This document shows positions 14,974-24,594 of a stretch of DNA of 63,388 nt, in pieces; the stretch's first letter is position 1; each line of letters begins with the position of its first letter. Both the position numbers and the translations under genes were made by a program. The stretch is taken from positions 1 through 63,388 of the forward strand of contig NZ_JADYTJ010000013.1 in the NCBI RefSeq assembly GCF_021531075.1, in the 5' to 3' direction. A model generated the notes under the pieces. It did no database searches. It was not told the origin of the DNA and saw only the letters and a list, made by a program, of their open reading frames with translations. The stretch comes from Bacteroides caecigallinarum. GTDB lineage: Bacteria; Bacteroidota; Bacteroidia; Bacteroidales; Bacteroidaceae.

Positions 14974-17454
14974 TTATAAGAAAAGTTTTCCGATTTGATA
15001 TACCAGGAAAGATACTATCCATGCCAGTACGGTGGTATAAGTGGCGGCAAAAATGGCCCATTTCCAGCTTCCTGACTCCTGTTTTATGGCCACTATAGTT
15101 GCCACACAAGGGAAGTATATCAGTGTGAACAACATGTATCCGAAGGCTACCAGTGGAGTAATGTTCAGGCGTTCTGCAAGGTTTGCGCTGTCCACTTCCT
15201 CATCGCCTGCATACAGCACTCCTAGTGTGCTAACTACCAGCTCTTTGGCACCTACTCCTGATAGGATTCCTATACCCATCTTCCAGTCAAACCCCAGGGG
15301 TTCTATTGCAGGTTCTATGGCTTTACCTATTTGGCCGATATATGAATTTTCCTGTTGTTCGGCTTGTGTGGAATATTGCTCATGATTCGGATAGTATCCC
15401 AGGAACCATATAATTATGGATGCCACCATTATTATACCTCCCATTTTTTTCAGATACTGTACACCTTTCTCCCATGTGTGTCTTAATACCGATTTTGCAG
15501 TAGGCATTCTGTAAGGAGGAAGTTCCATTACGAATGGTGTGTCATCGCCTTTTACAATGAACTTACTCAGCACTCTTGCCATTATAATAGCCAATATGAT
15601 GCCTATACTATATATACCAAGTAATACAAGGCTGGCATGGCTAGGGAAGAACGCTCCTATCAGAATAAGGTAGATTGGCAGACGTGCACTGCACGACATG
15701 AGTGGAGTGATGAGCATTGTTACGAGCCTTGACTTGCGGCTTTCGATTATGCGTGAACCCATTATGGCTGGTACGTTACATCCGAATCCCATTATAAGCG
15801 GGATGAATGATTTTCCGTGTAGTCCCATCTTATGCATTATCTTGTCCATGATGAATGCTGCGCGTGCCATATATCCGGAGTCTTCCATGATTGATATGAA
15901 GGTGTATAGAATAAGAATATTAGGCAGGAACACTATCACGCCTCCCACGCCTCCTATAATACCGTCTATCACCAGGTCCTTCAGCGGTCCGGCTGGGATG
16001 AACGACTCGGCACCCTGTGCTATCATGCCTACCAGCCATTCTATGGCTTGCATAGGGTAGTCTCCTATAACGAATGTTCCTTCGAACATTATGTATAGGA
16101 ATATAAAGAAAATAGGAAAGCCCCATATTCTGTGAGTAACTATACTGTCCACAATACGGGTAAACATCTCAGTGTTCTGATTGTTGTCAGTATATGTTTC
16201 TTTCAGTGCGCCGGAAATGAAACCGTATTTGGCATCAGTGATGGCCTGTTCGCTGTCCTCATTCAATACTGTTTTCAATCTTTCAGCTTCTTTATTTCTT
16301 ATGTCGATTATGGTGTCGGCATTAGGCATATCGGATATAATGCGGCGCTCTATATCCTTGTCGTTTTCCAGCATTTTGATGGCAAGGAAACGTGTAGAGT
16401 ATTTATGCCGTATGTTTTCTATCTTGCCTATTTCCTTTTTCACGGCTTCTATACTTCTTTCCAGTTCAGGACCGTGGTTAATATGGATATGGCGTATGAA
16501 ATTCTTTGGTGTAAAGTCGTTTTCCTCTTCCTTGTGGCTTCCATATTTGTGGTCAGGCACATAAGCATCATGCCATTTACGGTATTCCTGTAGAGCTTCG
16601 TTCTGTATCTCTTCTTTCTGTCCCATAAAATCGGCACCTTCGTACAGCCCGATGATAACGTGGAACAGTTCGTCTATGCCTTCACCCGTACGGCTTATTG
16701 TAGGCACGGCAGGAACACCAAGCAGTTGGCTCAGTTTCTTGATATCGAGTTTGTTTCCGCTGTTTTGAAGGGCATCGTACATATTCAGTGCGATAACCAT
16801 TCTTACGTTCATGTCTATCAGTTGTGTTGTAAGGTAAAGATTACGTTCTATATTTCCCGAATCTACAACATTGATTATCACATCAGGCGTTTCTTCTATG
16901 ATATGTTTCCTTACGTACAGTTCTTCGGGACTGTAGGCAGACAGTGAGTATGTACCCGGAAGGTCTATTAGTCTGAAATGATACCCCTGGAAGTCGAAGA
17001 AGCCTTCCTTAGCATCTACTGTAACACCACTATAATTTCCCACATGCTCGTGCGAACCTGATGCGATATTGAAAAGTGATGTTTTTCCACAGTTTGGATT
17101 TCCTACCAAAGCAACGTTTATAGTGCGTCTTTTTCCCTGTGCTAGCTCTCTCATCTGTTCTTCTGTTACAGGGATGTTTTCCGATATAGGGTCATATAAT
17201 GATGTGGCAGAACTAGTCTTTCTTGCTTCTTCCTCACTGATTATCTCTATCATTTCCGCTTCCTGACGGCGTAATGATATTTCATATCCCATTATCTTAT
17301 ATTTGATAGGGTCCTTGAGAGGAGCGTTTAGTATCACTTCTACGGTTTTCCCTTTTATAAATCCCATTTCGATTATTCTGCGGCGGAAACCTCCGTGTCC
17401 CAATACTTTTACTATTACTCCTTTTTCTCCTGTTTTGAGTTCCGATAGTTTCAT
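14974..17454 (-). CDS. feoB: Fused FeoA-FeoB ferrous iron transporter
   Basis: The 826-residue protein starts with a FeoA SH3-like domain (MKLSELKTGEKGVIVKVLG, about 1-75), then the FeoB G domain with G1 VALVGNPNCGKTS, G3 IDLPGTYSLS and G4 ALNMYD, and a C-terminal membrane part with Gate motifs (CNVPAIMGSR, SCSARLPIYL). It imports Fe2+ across the inner membrane. The promoter at 17472-17502 excludes the longer frame that starts at 17502, so the ATG at 17454 is chosen. The FeoA-FeoB fusion is usual in Bacteroides. Confidence 0.93.
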   Translation of the reverse strand: MKLSELKTGEKGVIVKVLGHGGFRRRIIEMGFIKGKTVEVILNAPLKDPIKYKIMGYEISLRRQEAEMIEIISEEEARKTSSATSLYDPISENIPVTEEQMRELAQGKRRTINVALVGNPNCGKTSLFNIASGSHEHVGNYSGVTVDAKEGFFDFQGYHFRLIDLPGTYSLSAYSPEELYVRKHIIEETPDVIINVVDSGNIERNLYLTTQLIDMNVRMVIALNMYDALQNSGNKLDIKKLSQLLGVPAVPTISRTGEGIDELFHVIIGLYEGADFMGQKEEIQNEALQEYRKWHDAYVPDHKYGSHKEEENDFTPKNFIRHIHINHGPELERSIEAVKKEIGKIENIRHKYSTRFLAIKMLENDKDIERRIISDMPNADTIIDIRNKEAERLKTVLNEDSEQAITDAKYGFISGALKETYTDNNQNTEMFTRIVDSIVTHRIWGFPIFFIFLYIMFEGTFVIGDYPMQAIEWLVGMIAQGAESFIPAGPLKDLVIDGIIGGVGGVIVFLPNILILYTFISIMEDSGYMARAAFIMDKIMHKMGLHGKSFIPLIMGFGCNVPAIMGSRIIESRKSRLVTMLITPLMSCSARLPIYLILIGAFFPSHASLVLLGIYSIGIILAIIMARVLSKFIVKGDDTPFVMELPPYRMPTAKSVLRHTWEKGVQYLKKMGGIIMVASIIIWFLGYYPNHEQYSTQAEQQENSYIGQIGKAIEPAIEPLGFDWKMGIGILSGVGAKELVVSTLGVLYAGDEEVDSANLAERLNITPLVAFGYMLFTLIYFPCVATIVAIKQESGSWKWAIFAATYTTVLAWIVSFLVYQIGKLFL

Positions 17455-17471
17455 GATTTCATATTTTTCGG

Positions 17472-17502
17472 CAAAGATAGATGATAGTGGCTTTTTATGC
17501 AA
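17472..17502 (-). promoter_or_regulatory. Promoter of feoAB
   Basis: Minus-strand TTG (17500-17502), 20 bases, TATCTTTG (17472-17479). No obvious Fur box was seen around it. Confidence 0.75.
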
Positions 17503-17629
17503 GCTATTTAGATTGTTTTTAAATAATAAATTGAATTATCTGTTTCTGATATACAGAAATTATTTTCTTATTATGATAAAATATATTTCTTTTTATACGT
17601 TGTCCATCCAAAAAGACTACATTTGCATT

Positions 17630-18913
17630 ATGATAAAACAAAGGATAGAAAGATTTATAAACGATAAGGAGCTGTTTGATATTAACGATAAGTTGGTTGT
17701 GGCTCTTAGTGGCGGTGCCGATTCGGTGGCATTGCTTAGAATTTTACTTTCTCTGGGATACGATTGTGTGGCGGCGCATTGTAATTTTCATTTGCGTGGT
17801 GATGAATCGGATAGGGATGAGGCGTTTGTAAGGGATTTGTGTACCAGAGTTTCCGTCCCTCTCGAGGTTGTTCATTTCCAGACTGTCGACTATGCAAAAA
17901 GTAATGGACTGTCAATAGAGATGGCAGCACGTGAGTTAAGATACAGTTGGTTTGATAATATCAGGCAAAAGCATGGGGCAGCGTATATAGCAGTGGCTCA
18001 CCATAAGGATGACAGTGTGGAGACATTTCTGCTGAACCTTTCGCGTGGAACCGGAATAAACGGTCTGAAGGGTATAATGCCTAAGAATGGATTTATAGTT
18101 CGACCTTTATTGGAAATAGACAGGGATGATATTCTAGACTATTTGAGTGGTATAGGTCAGAGTTATGTTACAGACAGTACCAATCTGGAAAATGTATATA
18201 CAAGAAATAAAATAAGGCTTGATATCATACCATTATTCAAACAAATAAACCCTTCATTTTGTGATTCGGTGTCTGAAACAGCTTCCCGTCTGGCTGATGT
18301 CGCTGCCATATATAAGTCGGCTATTTTGTCATCTATGGAACGTGTAATGATATCCTCGCATTCTTTATCTATAGAGAAATTATTGAATGAAGTGGCCCCC
18401 CAAGCTATACTGTTTGAATGGCTTTCACCCTTTGGCTTCAATGCTTCGCAAATAAAAGATATAGAGAGAAGTCTTAAATCTACATCCGGTAAAATGTTTT
18501 ATTCAAATAATTGGACATTACTACGCGACAGAGACTGCTTGTTTCTGAAGGAAAAAGTTGCGGATGAAAGTACCTACAAGCTAAATGTAAGGACTTTTAA
18601 TGTCGATCCGGATTTCATAGTTCCAAAATGTAGAGAGAAAGCTTATCTGGATGCCGGCAAGCTGCGTGGAGAACTGAATTTGCGTAAATGGCAATCGGGC
18701 GATAAGTTTGTTCCCTATGGTATGAAAGGTTTCAAAAAAGTGAGAGACTATTTGCGTGACAGGAAGTTCTCTCTGTTTGAAAAAGAAAATGTTATGGTAG
18801 TAACCTCTGGTTCTGAAATAGTGTGGTTGGTCAATGAAAGGACTGATAATAGATTTTGTGTAGATGCTGAAACTAAGATTGTTATAGAAGTTTCAGTTCT
18901 GTCGGAATCATGA
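17630..18913 (+). CDS. tilS: tRNA(Ile)-lysidine synthetase
   Basis: The 427-residue protein has the PP-loop LVVALSGGADSVALL near residue 25, the HCNFHLRGDESDRDE block, a middle TilS substrate domain and the C-terminal domain with RKWQSGDKFVPYGMKGFKKVRDYLRD. It converts C34 of the tRNA-Ile CAU anticodon to lysidine with ATP and lysine, which is essential for reading AUA. The ATG at 17630 is the family-typical start; the open frame upstream overlaps feoB antisense. A TACATTTG box at 17618-17625 ends only four bases before this ATG. Confidence 0.93.
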   Translation: MIKQRIERFINDKELFDINDKLVVALSGGADSVALLRILLSLGYDCVAAHCNFHLRGDESDRDEAFVRDLCTRVSVPLEVVHFQTVDYAKSNGLSIEMAARELRYSWFDNIRQKHGAAYIAVAHHKDDSVETFLLNLSRGTGINGLKGIMPKNGFIVRPLLEIDRDDILDYLSGIGQSYVTDSTNLENVYTRNKIRLDIIPLFKQINPSFCDSVSETASRLADVAAIYKSAILSSMERVMISSHSLSIEKLLNEVAPQAILFEWLSPFGFNASQIKDIERSLKSTSGKMFYSNNWTLLRDRDCLFLKEKVADESTYKLNVRTFNVDPDFIVPKCREKAYLDAGKLRGELNLRKWQSGDKFVPYGMKGFKKVRDYLRDRKFSLFEKENVMVVTSGSEIVWLVNERTDNRFCVDAETKIVIEVSVLSES

Positions 18914-19117
18914 AGGAAATAGGGGTATTCCTATCGTTTTCCCAAAACGGAAACATATTAATAGATAATAAGATATAAGAATATAAGGATTTGGTTAAAA
19001 GATGTAAAATAGAATAACATCATTGATGTAATTCCAAGTTTTTATATTTACTTTGGGAATACTAAGCGGTTTTTAATAAACGGTTTTGGTAATTGAAAAA
19101 TTAAAAAATTATAATTT

Positions 19118-19294
19118 ATGAACGAATTAATTGAAAAGATTAAGGAATTAAGTGAGACTTTAATTTCTGAGGCTACTCAGCAGGCCGAAAAAGGAAACAA
19201 AGCTGCCGGAACAAGAGCACGTAAAGTTTCTTTGGAATTGGAAAAAGCGTTGAAAGAATTTAGAAAAGTTTCTTTGGAAGAATCTAAGAAATAA
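19118..19294 (+). CDS. Hc1-like histone H1 family protein
   Basis: This 58-residue protein is Lys-rich and helical (NELIEKIKELSETL, then GNKAAGTRARKVSLELEKAL and KEFRKVSLEESKK), like the small histone-H1-type proteins of Bacteroides. It should bind DNA and help nucleoid organisation. It stands alone with its own terminator. The upstream gap 18914-19117 holds no other feature I can name. Confidence 0.85.
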   Translation: MNELIEKIKELSETLISEATQQAEKGNKAAGTRARKVSLELEKALKEFRKVSLEESKK

Positions 19295-19320
19295 TGTTGA
19301 AGCAACGTTTTGTTTAGTGG

Positions 19321-19366
19321 GGTTGTATTACTTCGGTTTATTATGGAGTGATACAACCTTTTTATT
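19321..19366 (+). terminator. Terminator after the Hc1-like gene
   Basis: GGTTGTATTAC pairs with GTGATACAACC and is followed by TTTTTAT. Confidence 0.88.
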
Positions 19367-19375
19367 TAATTTTAG

Positions 19376-22300
19376 ATGGAGGCTAGTTTGATGAAGATAA
19401 TCTTTGGCATATTCCTTTCGTTTTTCGTTTTTCTTTCTTTTTCTGCATGTCATAGGCAGAACGCTCAGGATACACTTGTGTCTAAGATTGATTCGTTGAA
19501 CACCTTGTCATATAATTTTCGTTATAAGAATCTGGCACTTTCTTCCAGATTGGCTGAAGAAGCATATTCCTTGTTGGATGGTAGTAATGCTGACAATGCA
19601 CGGACTTTGAATAATATGGGTTTCTGTGCTTTTATGGAGATGAACTTTGATGAATCTATGAGACTGTTCAACAGAGTGATCAATACATCGGACAATGAGA
19701 TAGAATGTCTGATTGCAGATGTTGGACTTATGAAAATTTGTCAGCGTATATCATCAAACAAAGAATTTTATGATTATCGGAACAGAGCGCAGAGGCGCAT
19801 AAAACGTATAAAACAGGATAGAATAGTGGAAACTGATTCTGTTTTTTCTGCAAGATTTAATTATGCCTTGTCTGAATTCCATATTACATCAGGAATATAT
19901 TTCTATTACTTACAGCAAGAGAAAGAATCGCTGGCCGAGATAGATGCAATAGATGTAGATAAGATCGAATCTGATACATCTCAAATGCTATATTATATGT
20001 ATATGAGAGGCTCAGGAGGAATGTATTCTGCACCTACTCCTGAAGATGCGGTGATAGGAGAATTTGGCTATCTGATAGAATGTTTCAGACTGTCGAATGA
20101 ACGTGGATATCTTTATTTCGAAGCTAATGCTTTACAGGCAATGGCTGAGATATTGAATTTTAAATCGAATAGGGAATTGATATTTGGCAGACGCAAAGGA
20201 TGGATTGATTTCATAAATGAAGATGGTTGTCCTATGGACAGTTTGCCCCTGAATATAGCAAAAAGAGCATTAACCTTGTTTAAGGAGTATGGAGACTGGT
20301 ATCAAATTTCCGGAGCATACAGAACAATGGCTACATACTATAATTACATAGGTGTTCCGGAACGTGCTTTGCCTTTGCTTGATACAGCATTGCAATATGT
20401 AAATAAGCATCATGAAAAGTATTATGCTTGCAATGATACTGTAGACAGACTGAAGACATATAGGGATGATTTTCCGTATTCGCTTGAACTGAAATGGATA
20501 AACAATGATGGGATAAAGACTGTACCTGAATGGATTGCAAGATTAAGGGAACAGCTCAGCCGGACCTATTCGGCTATGGGGATGAAATTGCAATCGGATT
20601 ATAATAGAAATATATATCTTGATATTCTTGACTACACTCGTCAGGATAAGGAATTGGAGAGCAGATATGCTGCATTGGACAGAGAATCGTATCTGCTGAA
20701 TATTCTTCTTATGATGGTTGTACTCGGCTTTTTTGTTCTTGCCGTAGTTCTTATTTTGCTTAACAAATTCTGGCGTGTACGTAATAATCTATATATAGAC
20801 AAGCTGAATAGGGTTCTTCTGGTTTGTAGGAATATCACGGCTGCTGTACCTGTAGAAGCTTCCGGACCGGACGAAGTGGTAGAACAGGTAGAGAAAGCCG
20901 TACGTCTTGACGTCCTTAGTCTGACAGCTGCCGATGATTTATGGATTGAATTAAAGTCTTCGTGTAATGAATGTGATAAACCTGAATGGACTCGTGAGGA
21001 TAAAACGCCTGTATTAGACTTGATTGCTCCTGGTAAGGGGGAGTCAATAGGGCAATTGTGGCTTAAAAAAGATGGAAAGTTGCGACGTGATGAAATGTCG
21101 ATGATGCGACTCATTACTCCGTATATGGCATGGACTCTTGAGAATGGACTTAATCTTATGATGCTTGCTGATGCCAGAATCCGTTTGGAACAGGAAGAAT
21201 ACATACATCGCATACATATAGCAGAGAATAAACGTCAGAATGAAATAAAGAAAGCTTGTGTAGCTATAGTGAATGGTATAGTGCCATACATAGACAGAGT
21301 GATAAATGAAGTTGCCAAGCTGAGGAATGCATCATTTGCACAGAATGTTGATGTGAGAAATGCAAAGTTGCAGTATATCGATGAATTATTGTCGAAAATT
21401 AATGATTACAATGATATATTGGCCGTATGGATAAAGATGAAACAAGGGGATATAAATTTGAATATAGAGAATTTTTCCCTTGATAGTCTGTTCGAAGTAA
21501 TATCAAAGGGGAAACATTCGTTTGAAGTAAAAAGACAACAACTGAATATTGAATACAGTGACTTGTTAGTGAAGGCAGATAAAGCTCTTACTTTATTTAT
21601 GATAAACACGCTGGCCGATAACGCACGTAAATATACCCCAGATGGTGGAACTATAACACTTTCTGCCGTAGAAAACGAAAGATATGTGGAGATCTCAGTA
21701 GAAGATAATGGTCCGGGGTTGTCAGATGTCGATGTAGAGCACATCTTGAATGAAAAGGTGTATGATTCAGGCAAAATAGGTACGGATGCAGCTGTTGATA
21801 AGAATGAGCTTAGCAGGCAGAAAGGACATGGTTTCGGGCTCATGAACTGTAAAGGTATAATAGAAAAATACAGAAAGACAAGTCCTTTGTTTGATGTATG
21901 CAAGTTTGGTATTGAAAGTACACCAGGCAGAGGTAGTCGTTTCTATTTCCGTCTTCCTAAAGGAGTTAGGAGAATATTGTCGGTAATTGCTTTGGTTATA
22001 TCTTTCTCTCAGATGTCCGTAATTAATTCTCATGCGCAAGATATTGCTACCGACACATCCATAGTGACGAATGACGGATATGTAGTGACCGGGTATGATA
22101 GTCTTCTTGCTATTGCCAATATGTATGCTAATATGGTGTACGATTGTAATGTCAGAGCAGATTATGATAATGCATTGGTTTTGGCAGACAGTGCATTTCT
22201 ATATTTGAACCGCCATTATATTAAATATTCCGGTAAGAAGATTCCTCTGCTTGATACTGACAGTAAAGACGAGGCTCCTGAACTGGTGTGGCTTAATGAT

Positions 22301-23830
22301 AAGTTTGATACAGACTATTATATAATACTTGATATAAGGAATGAAGTGGCTGTGGCAAGTCTTGCAGTGAAGAATTTTTCAAAATATTATTATAATAATA
22401 AAGCTTATACTACATTGTACAAACAGATAAGCGAAGATAAATCCTTGGAACAGTATTGCCACAATATGCAGAAATCGGCCAACAATAAAATGGTGGCTAT
22501 AATGCTTTTTATGGTTATGATAATAGTGGGACTGGTGGCATATTATATGATATATCTAAGACGAATGCTTCATTACAGGTATAATATGGAGCAGGTTCTA
22601 ACAATAAATCAGACTGTATTTTCTGCATCTGTATCGAATGATACTCCTGAAAAAACATCAGAAATCTGTTCAAGGACAGTGAACTCTATTTTCCGTGATA
22701 TTAATGAACTTATTACTATTGATAATCTTGTGATAGGTATTTATGATGAAGTGGAAAAGAAACTGGTTTTGTCGTGGTTTGCTGAATGTGATGATGATGT
22801 CTTGTTGGAAAATCTTAATAAATCATATAATCGTAGGTGTATTATGTACGATGAAGAAAAAAAATGGATAATTTTACCATTACGTGTATATGCACCAAAC
22901 GAAGTTAAATATATCGGAGTAATAGGGTTATGTTCAGATGAAAAATCTGTGCGTGATGAAGATAAAATATTGCTTGAACTTGTAAGCGAATATCTTGGAG
23001 TTGCTTTGTATCATACAATAGTACAAGTAGAGAGACGCTTTCAGGATATTGAACTTGCCAAGGACGATGCTTCGAGGGCTGAGCACGAGGAAAATACGCT
23101 GCATGTACAGAATCTGGTTCTTGACAATTGTCTTTCCACTATCAAGCATGAAACAATATATTATCCCGGACGTTTAAGGAAACTGGTTGAACAAATAAGA
23201 AATAGTTATTCCTCAGGTATAAATGAAACAGGAATGGAAAAGAGTCTTCGCGATATGGATGAACTTGTGAACTATTACAAGGAAGTCTTTACAATTCTGT
23301 CGTCCAATGCATCGCGTATGCTCGAAGGAGTTACATTCAGACGATCGCTGCTAAATGTCTCCGATTTAGTTTCCTATACGGATAAATATTATAAAAAAGC
23401 GATAAAACGAATGCAAGTGTTTCCGGATTTCGCTGTTGATGTCAAGGAAGAATATGTAGTGATTGGTGATGAAATTCTACTTCGTTTTTTATTGGAGAAT
23501 CTTATCGATGAGGCTCTGAGATATAATGTAGCCGGTGATATAATATTATCAGTAAGCTGTTATGACGGGTTTGCAAGATTCGATTTTACGGACAGACGTC
23601 GTAATTTTACGCAAGGAGAATTGAATCTTCTGTTTTACCCTGATAATGCTAAGGTAAATATGTCAGATAGTGGAGATATATTGTCGGGTGCTGAGTATCT
23701 TATATGCAAGCAGATAATAAGAGATCATGATGAATTCGGCGGGCGTAGAGGATGCCGTATAAATGCAACTCCTGCCAGCGATGGGTGTGGCTTTAGTGTA
23801 TGGTTTACCGTTCCGCTGAAAAACAAATGA
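19376..23830 (+). CDS. Giant double-module sensor histidine kinase (DUF5112/DUF5113 type)
   Basis: The protein has 1484 residues (or 1479 from the second Met). Module 1: signal peptide with possible lipobox (FSAC near residue 25), helical TPR-like periplasmic sensor, membrane helix about 440-462, and an intact HATPase (NTLADNARKYTPDGG with Asn749, VEDNGPGLSD, KGHGFGLMNC) but no canonical H box. Module 2: an internal signal-like hydrophobic segment (861-888), periplasmic part, membrane helix about 1038-1062, GAF-like region and a canonical H box (TIKHETIYYPGRL, His1258), but its ATP lobe is degenerate (Glu1379 for the Mg-binding Asn, no G1/G2 glycines). A response regulator follows after 41 bases. 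Signal and targets are unknown. Confidence 0.85.
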   Translation: MEASLMKIIFGIFLSFFVFLSFSACHRQNAQDTLVSKIDSLNTLSYNFRYKNLALSSRLAEEAYSLLDGSNADNARTLNNMGFCAFMEMNFDESMRLFNRVINTSDNEIECLIADVGLMKICQRISSNKEFYDYRNRAQRRIKRIKQDRIVETDSVFSARFNYALSEFHITSGIYFYYLQQEKESLAEIDAIDVDKIESDTSQMLYYMYMRGSGGMYSAPTPEDAVIGEFGYLIECFRLSNERGYLYFEANALQAMAEILNFKSNRELIFGRRKGWIDFINEDGCPMDSLPLNIAKRALTLFKEYGDWYQISGAYRTMATYYNYIGVPERALPLLDTALQYVNKHHEKYYACNDTVDRLKTYRDDFPYSLELKWINNDGIKTVPEWIARLREQLSRTYSAMGMKLQSDYNRNIYLDILDYTRQDKELESRYAALDRESYLLNILLMMVVLGFFVLAVVLILLNKFWRVRNNLYIDKLNRVLLVCRNITAAVPVEASGPDEVVEQVEKAVRLDVLSLTAADDLWIELKSSCNECDKPEWTREDKTPVLDLIAPGKGESIGQLWLKKDGKLRRDEMSMMRLITPYMAWTLENGLNLMMLADARIRLEQEEYIHRIHIAENKRQNEIKKACVAIVNGIVPYIDRVINEVAKLRNASFAQNVDVRNAKLQYIDELLSKINDYNDILAVWIKMKQGDINLNIENFSLDSLFEVISKGKHSFEVKRQQLNIEYSDLLVKADKALTLFMINTLADNARKYTPDGGTITLSAVENERYVEISVEDNGPGLSDVDVEHILNEKVYDSGKIGTDAAVDKNELSRQKGHGFGLMNCKGIIEKYRKTSPLFDVCKFGIESTPGRGSRFYFRLPKGVRRILSVIALVISFSQMSVINSHAQDIATDTSIVTNDGYVVTGYDSLLAIANMYANMVYDCNVRADYDNALVLADSAFLYLNRHYIKYSGKKIPLLDTDSKDEAPELVWLNDKFDTDYYIILDIRNEVAVASLAVKNFSKYYYNNKAYTTLYKQISEDKSLEQYCHNMQKSANNKMVAIMLFMVMIIVGLVAYYMIYLRRMLHYRYNMEQVLTINQTVFSASVSNDTPEKTSEICSRTVNSIFRDINELITIDNLVIGIYDEVEKKLVLSWFAECDDDVLLENLNKSYNRRCIMYDEEKKWIILPLRVYAPNEVKYIGVIGLCSDEKSVRDEDKILLELVSEYLGVALYHTIVQVERRFQDIELAKDDASRAEHEENTLHVQNLVLDNCLSTIKHETIYYPGRLRKLVEQIRNSYSSGINETGMEKSLRDMDELVNYYKEVFTILSSNASRMLEGVTFRRSLLNVSDLVSYTDKYYKKAIKRMQVFPDFAVDVKEEYVVIGDEILLRFLLENLIDEALRYNVAGDIILSVSCYDGFARFDFTDRRRNFTQGELNLLFYPDNAKVNMSDSGDILSGAEYLICKQIIRDHDEFGGRRGCRINATPASDGCGFSVWFTVPLKNK

Positions 23831-23871
23831 AAATAAATTGTTGATAAACATAACGTAAAGAGATATTGAAC

Positions 23872-24594
23872 ATGGAGAAGTTTAAAGTAATAATAGTAGA
23901 GGACGTAAAACTGGAATTGAAAGGTACGGAAGAAATATTCCGTCATGAAATACCTAACGCAGAGGTTATAGGTACAGCCATGACTGAAGCTGAATTTTGG
24001 ACATTGATGGAGACAAAATCTCCGGATATGGTACTTCTTGATTTAGGACTTGGAGGCTCTACTACTATTGGTATTGAAATATGTTCCCGTCTGCATAAAG
24101 AGAGACCAGAGATAAAGGTTCTAATTTTCACGGGAGAGGTTCTGAATGAGAAATTATGGGTAGATGCTTTAAATGCCGGTGCGGATGGAATAATACTAAA
24201 AACAGGAGAATTGCTTACAGCCATTGATGTTCAAGCCGTAATGGAAGGAAAAAAACTGGTATTCAATTATCCTATATTGGAGAAGATTGTGGCACGTTTC
24301 AAACAGAGTGTAGCAGTTGAACAAAAACGTCAGGAGGCAATAATAGATTATGATATTGACGAATACGACGAACGTCTGTTGCGTCATCTTGCACTAGGAT
24401 ATACCAAAGAGATGATAACCAATCTAAAGGCAATACCTTTTGGAGTGAAGTCTATAGAGAAGAGACAAAATGAGTTGATTAACAGATTGTTCCGTTCTGA
24501 TGAAAGGACTGGGGTAAATGCTTGTAGACTTGTGACTCGTGCATTCGAACTGCGAATACTGGATATAGATAATCTTGAACCTGATGAGGAATAG
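23872..24594 (+). CDS. Response regulator partner of the giant kinase
   Basis: The 240-residue protein has a receiver domain with the acidic pair in IIVEDV, phosphoacceptor Asp57 in MVLLDLGLGG, Thr in LIFTGE and Lys in IILKTGE. The C-terminal part (about 165-225, YDERLLRHLALGYTKEMI and SIEKRQNELINRLF) looks like a LuxR-related helix-turn-helix. It starts at the ATG at 23872 (an upstream in-frame TTG is less likely). It is very probably phosphorylated by the preceding kinase. Confidence 0.88.
   Translation: MEKFKVIIVEDVKLELKGTEEIFRHEIPNAEVIGTAMTEAEFWTLMETKSPDMVLLDLGLGGSTTIGIEICSRLHKERPEIKVLIFTGEVLNEKLWVDALNAGADGIILKTGELLTAIDVQAVMEGKKLVFNYPILEKIVARFKQSVAVEQKRQEAIIDYDIDEYDERLLRHLALGYTKEMITNLKAIPFGVKSIEKRQNELINRLFRSDERTGVNACRLVTRAFELRILDIDNLEPDEE

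Noticed and set aside
17303-17629. 109-codon N-terminal extension of tilS
   Set aside because: It runs antisense to feoB and the feo promoter, has no TilS similarity, and the ATG at 17630 matches the family start.
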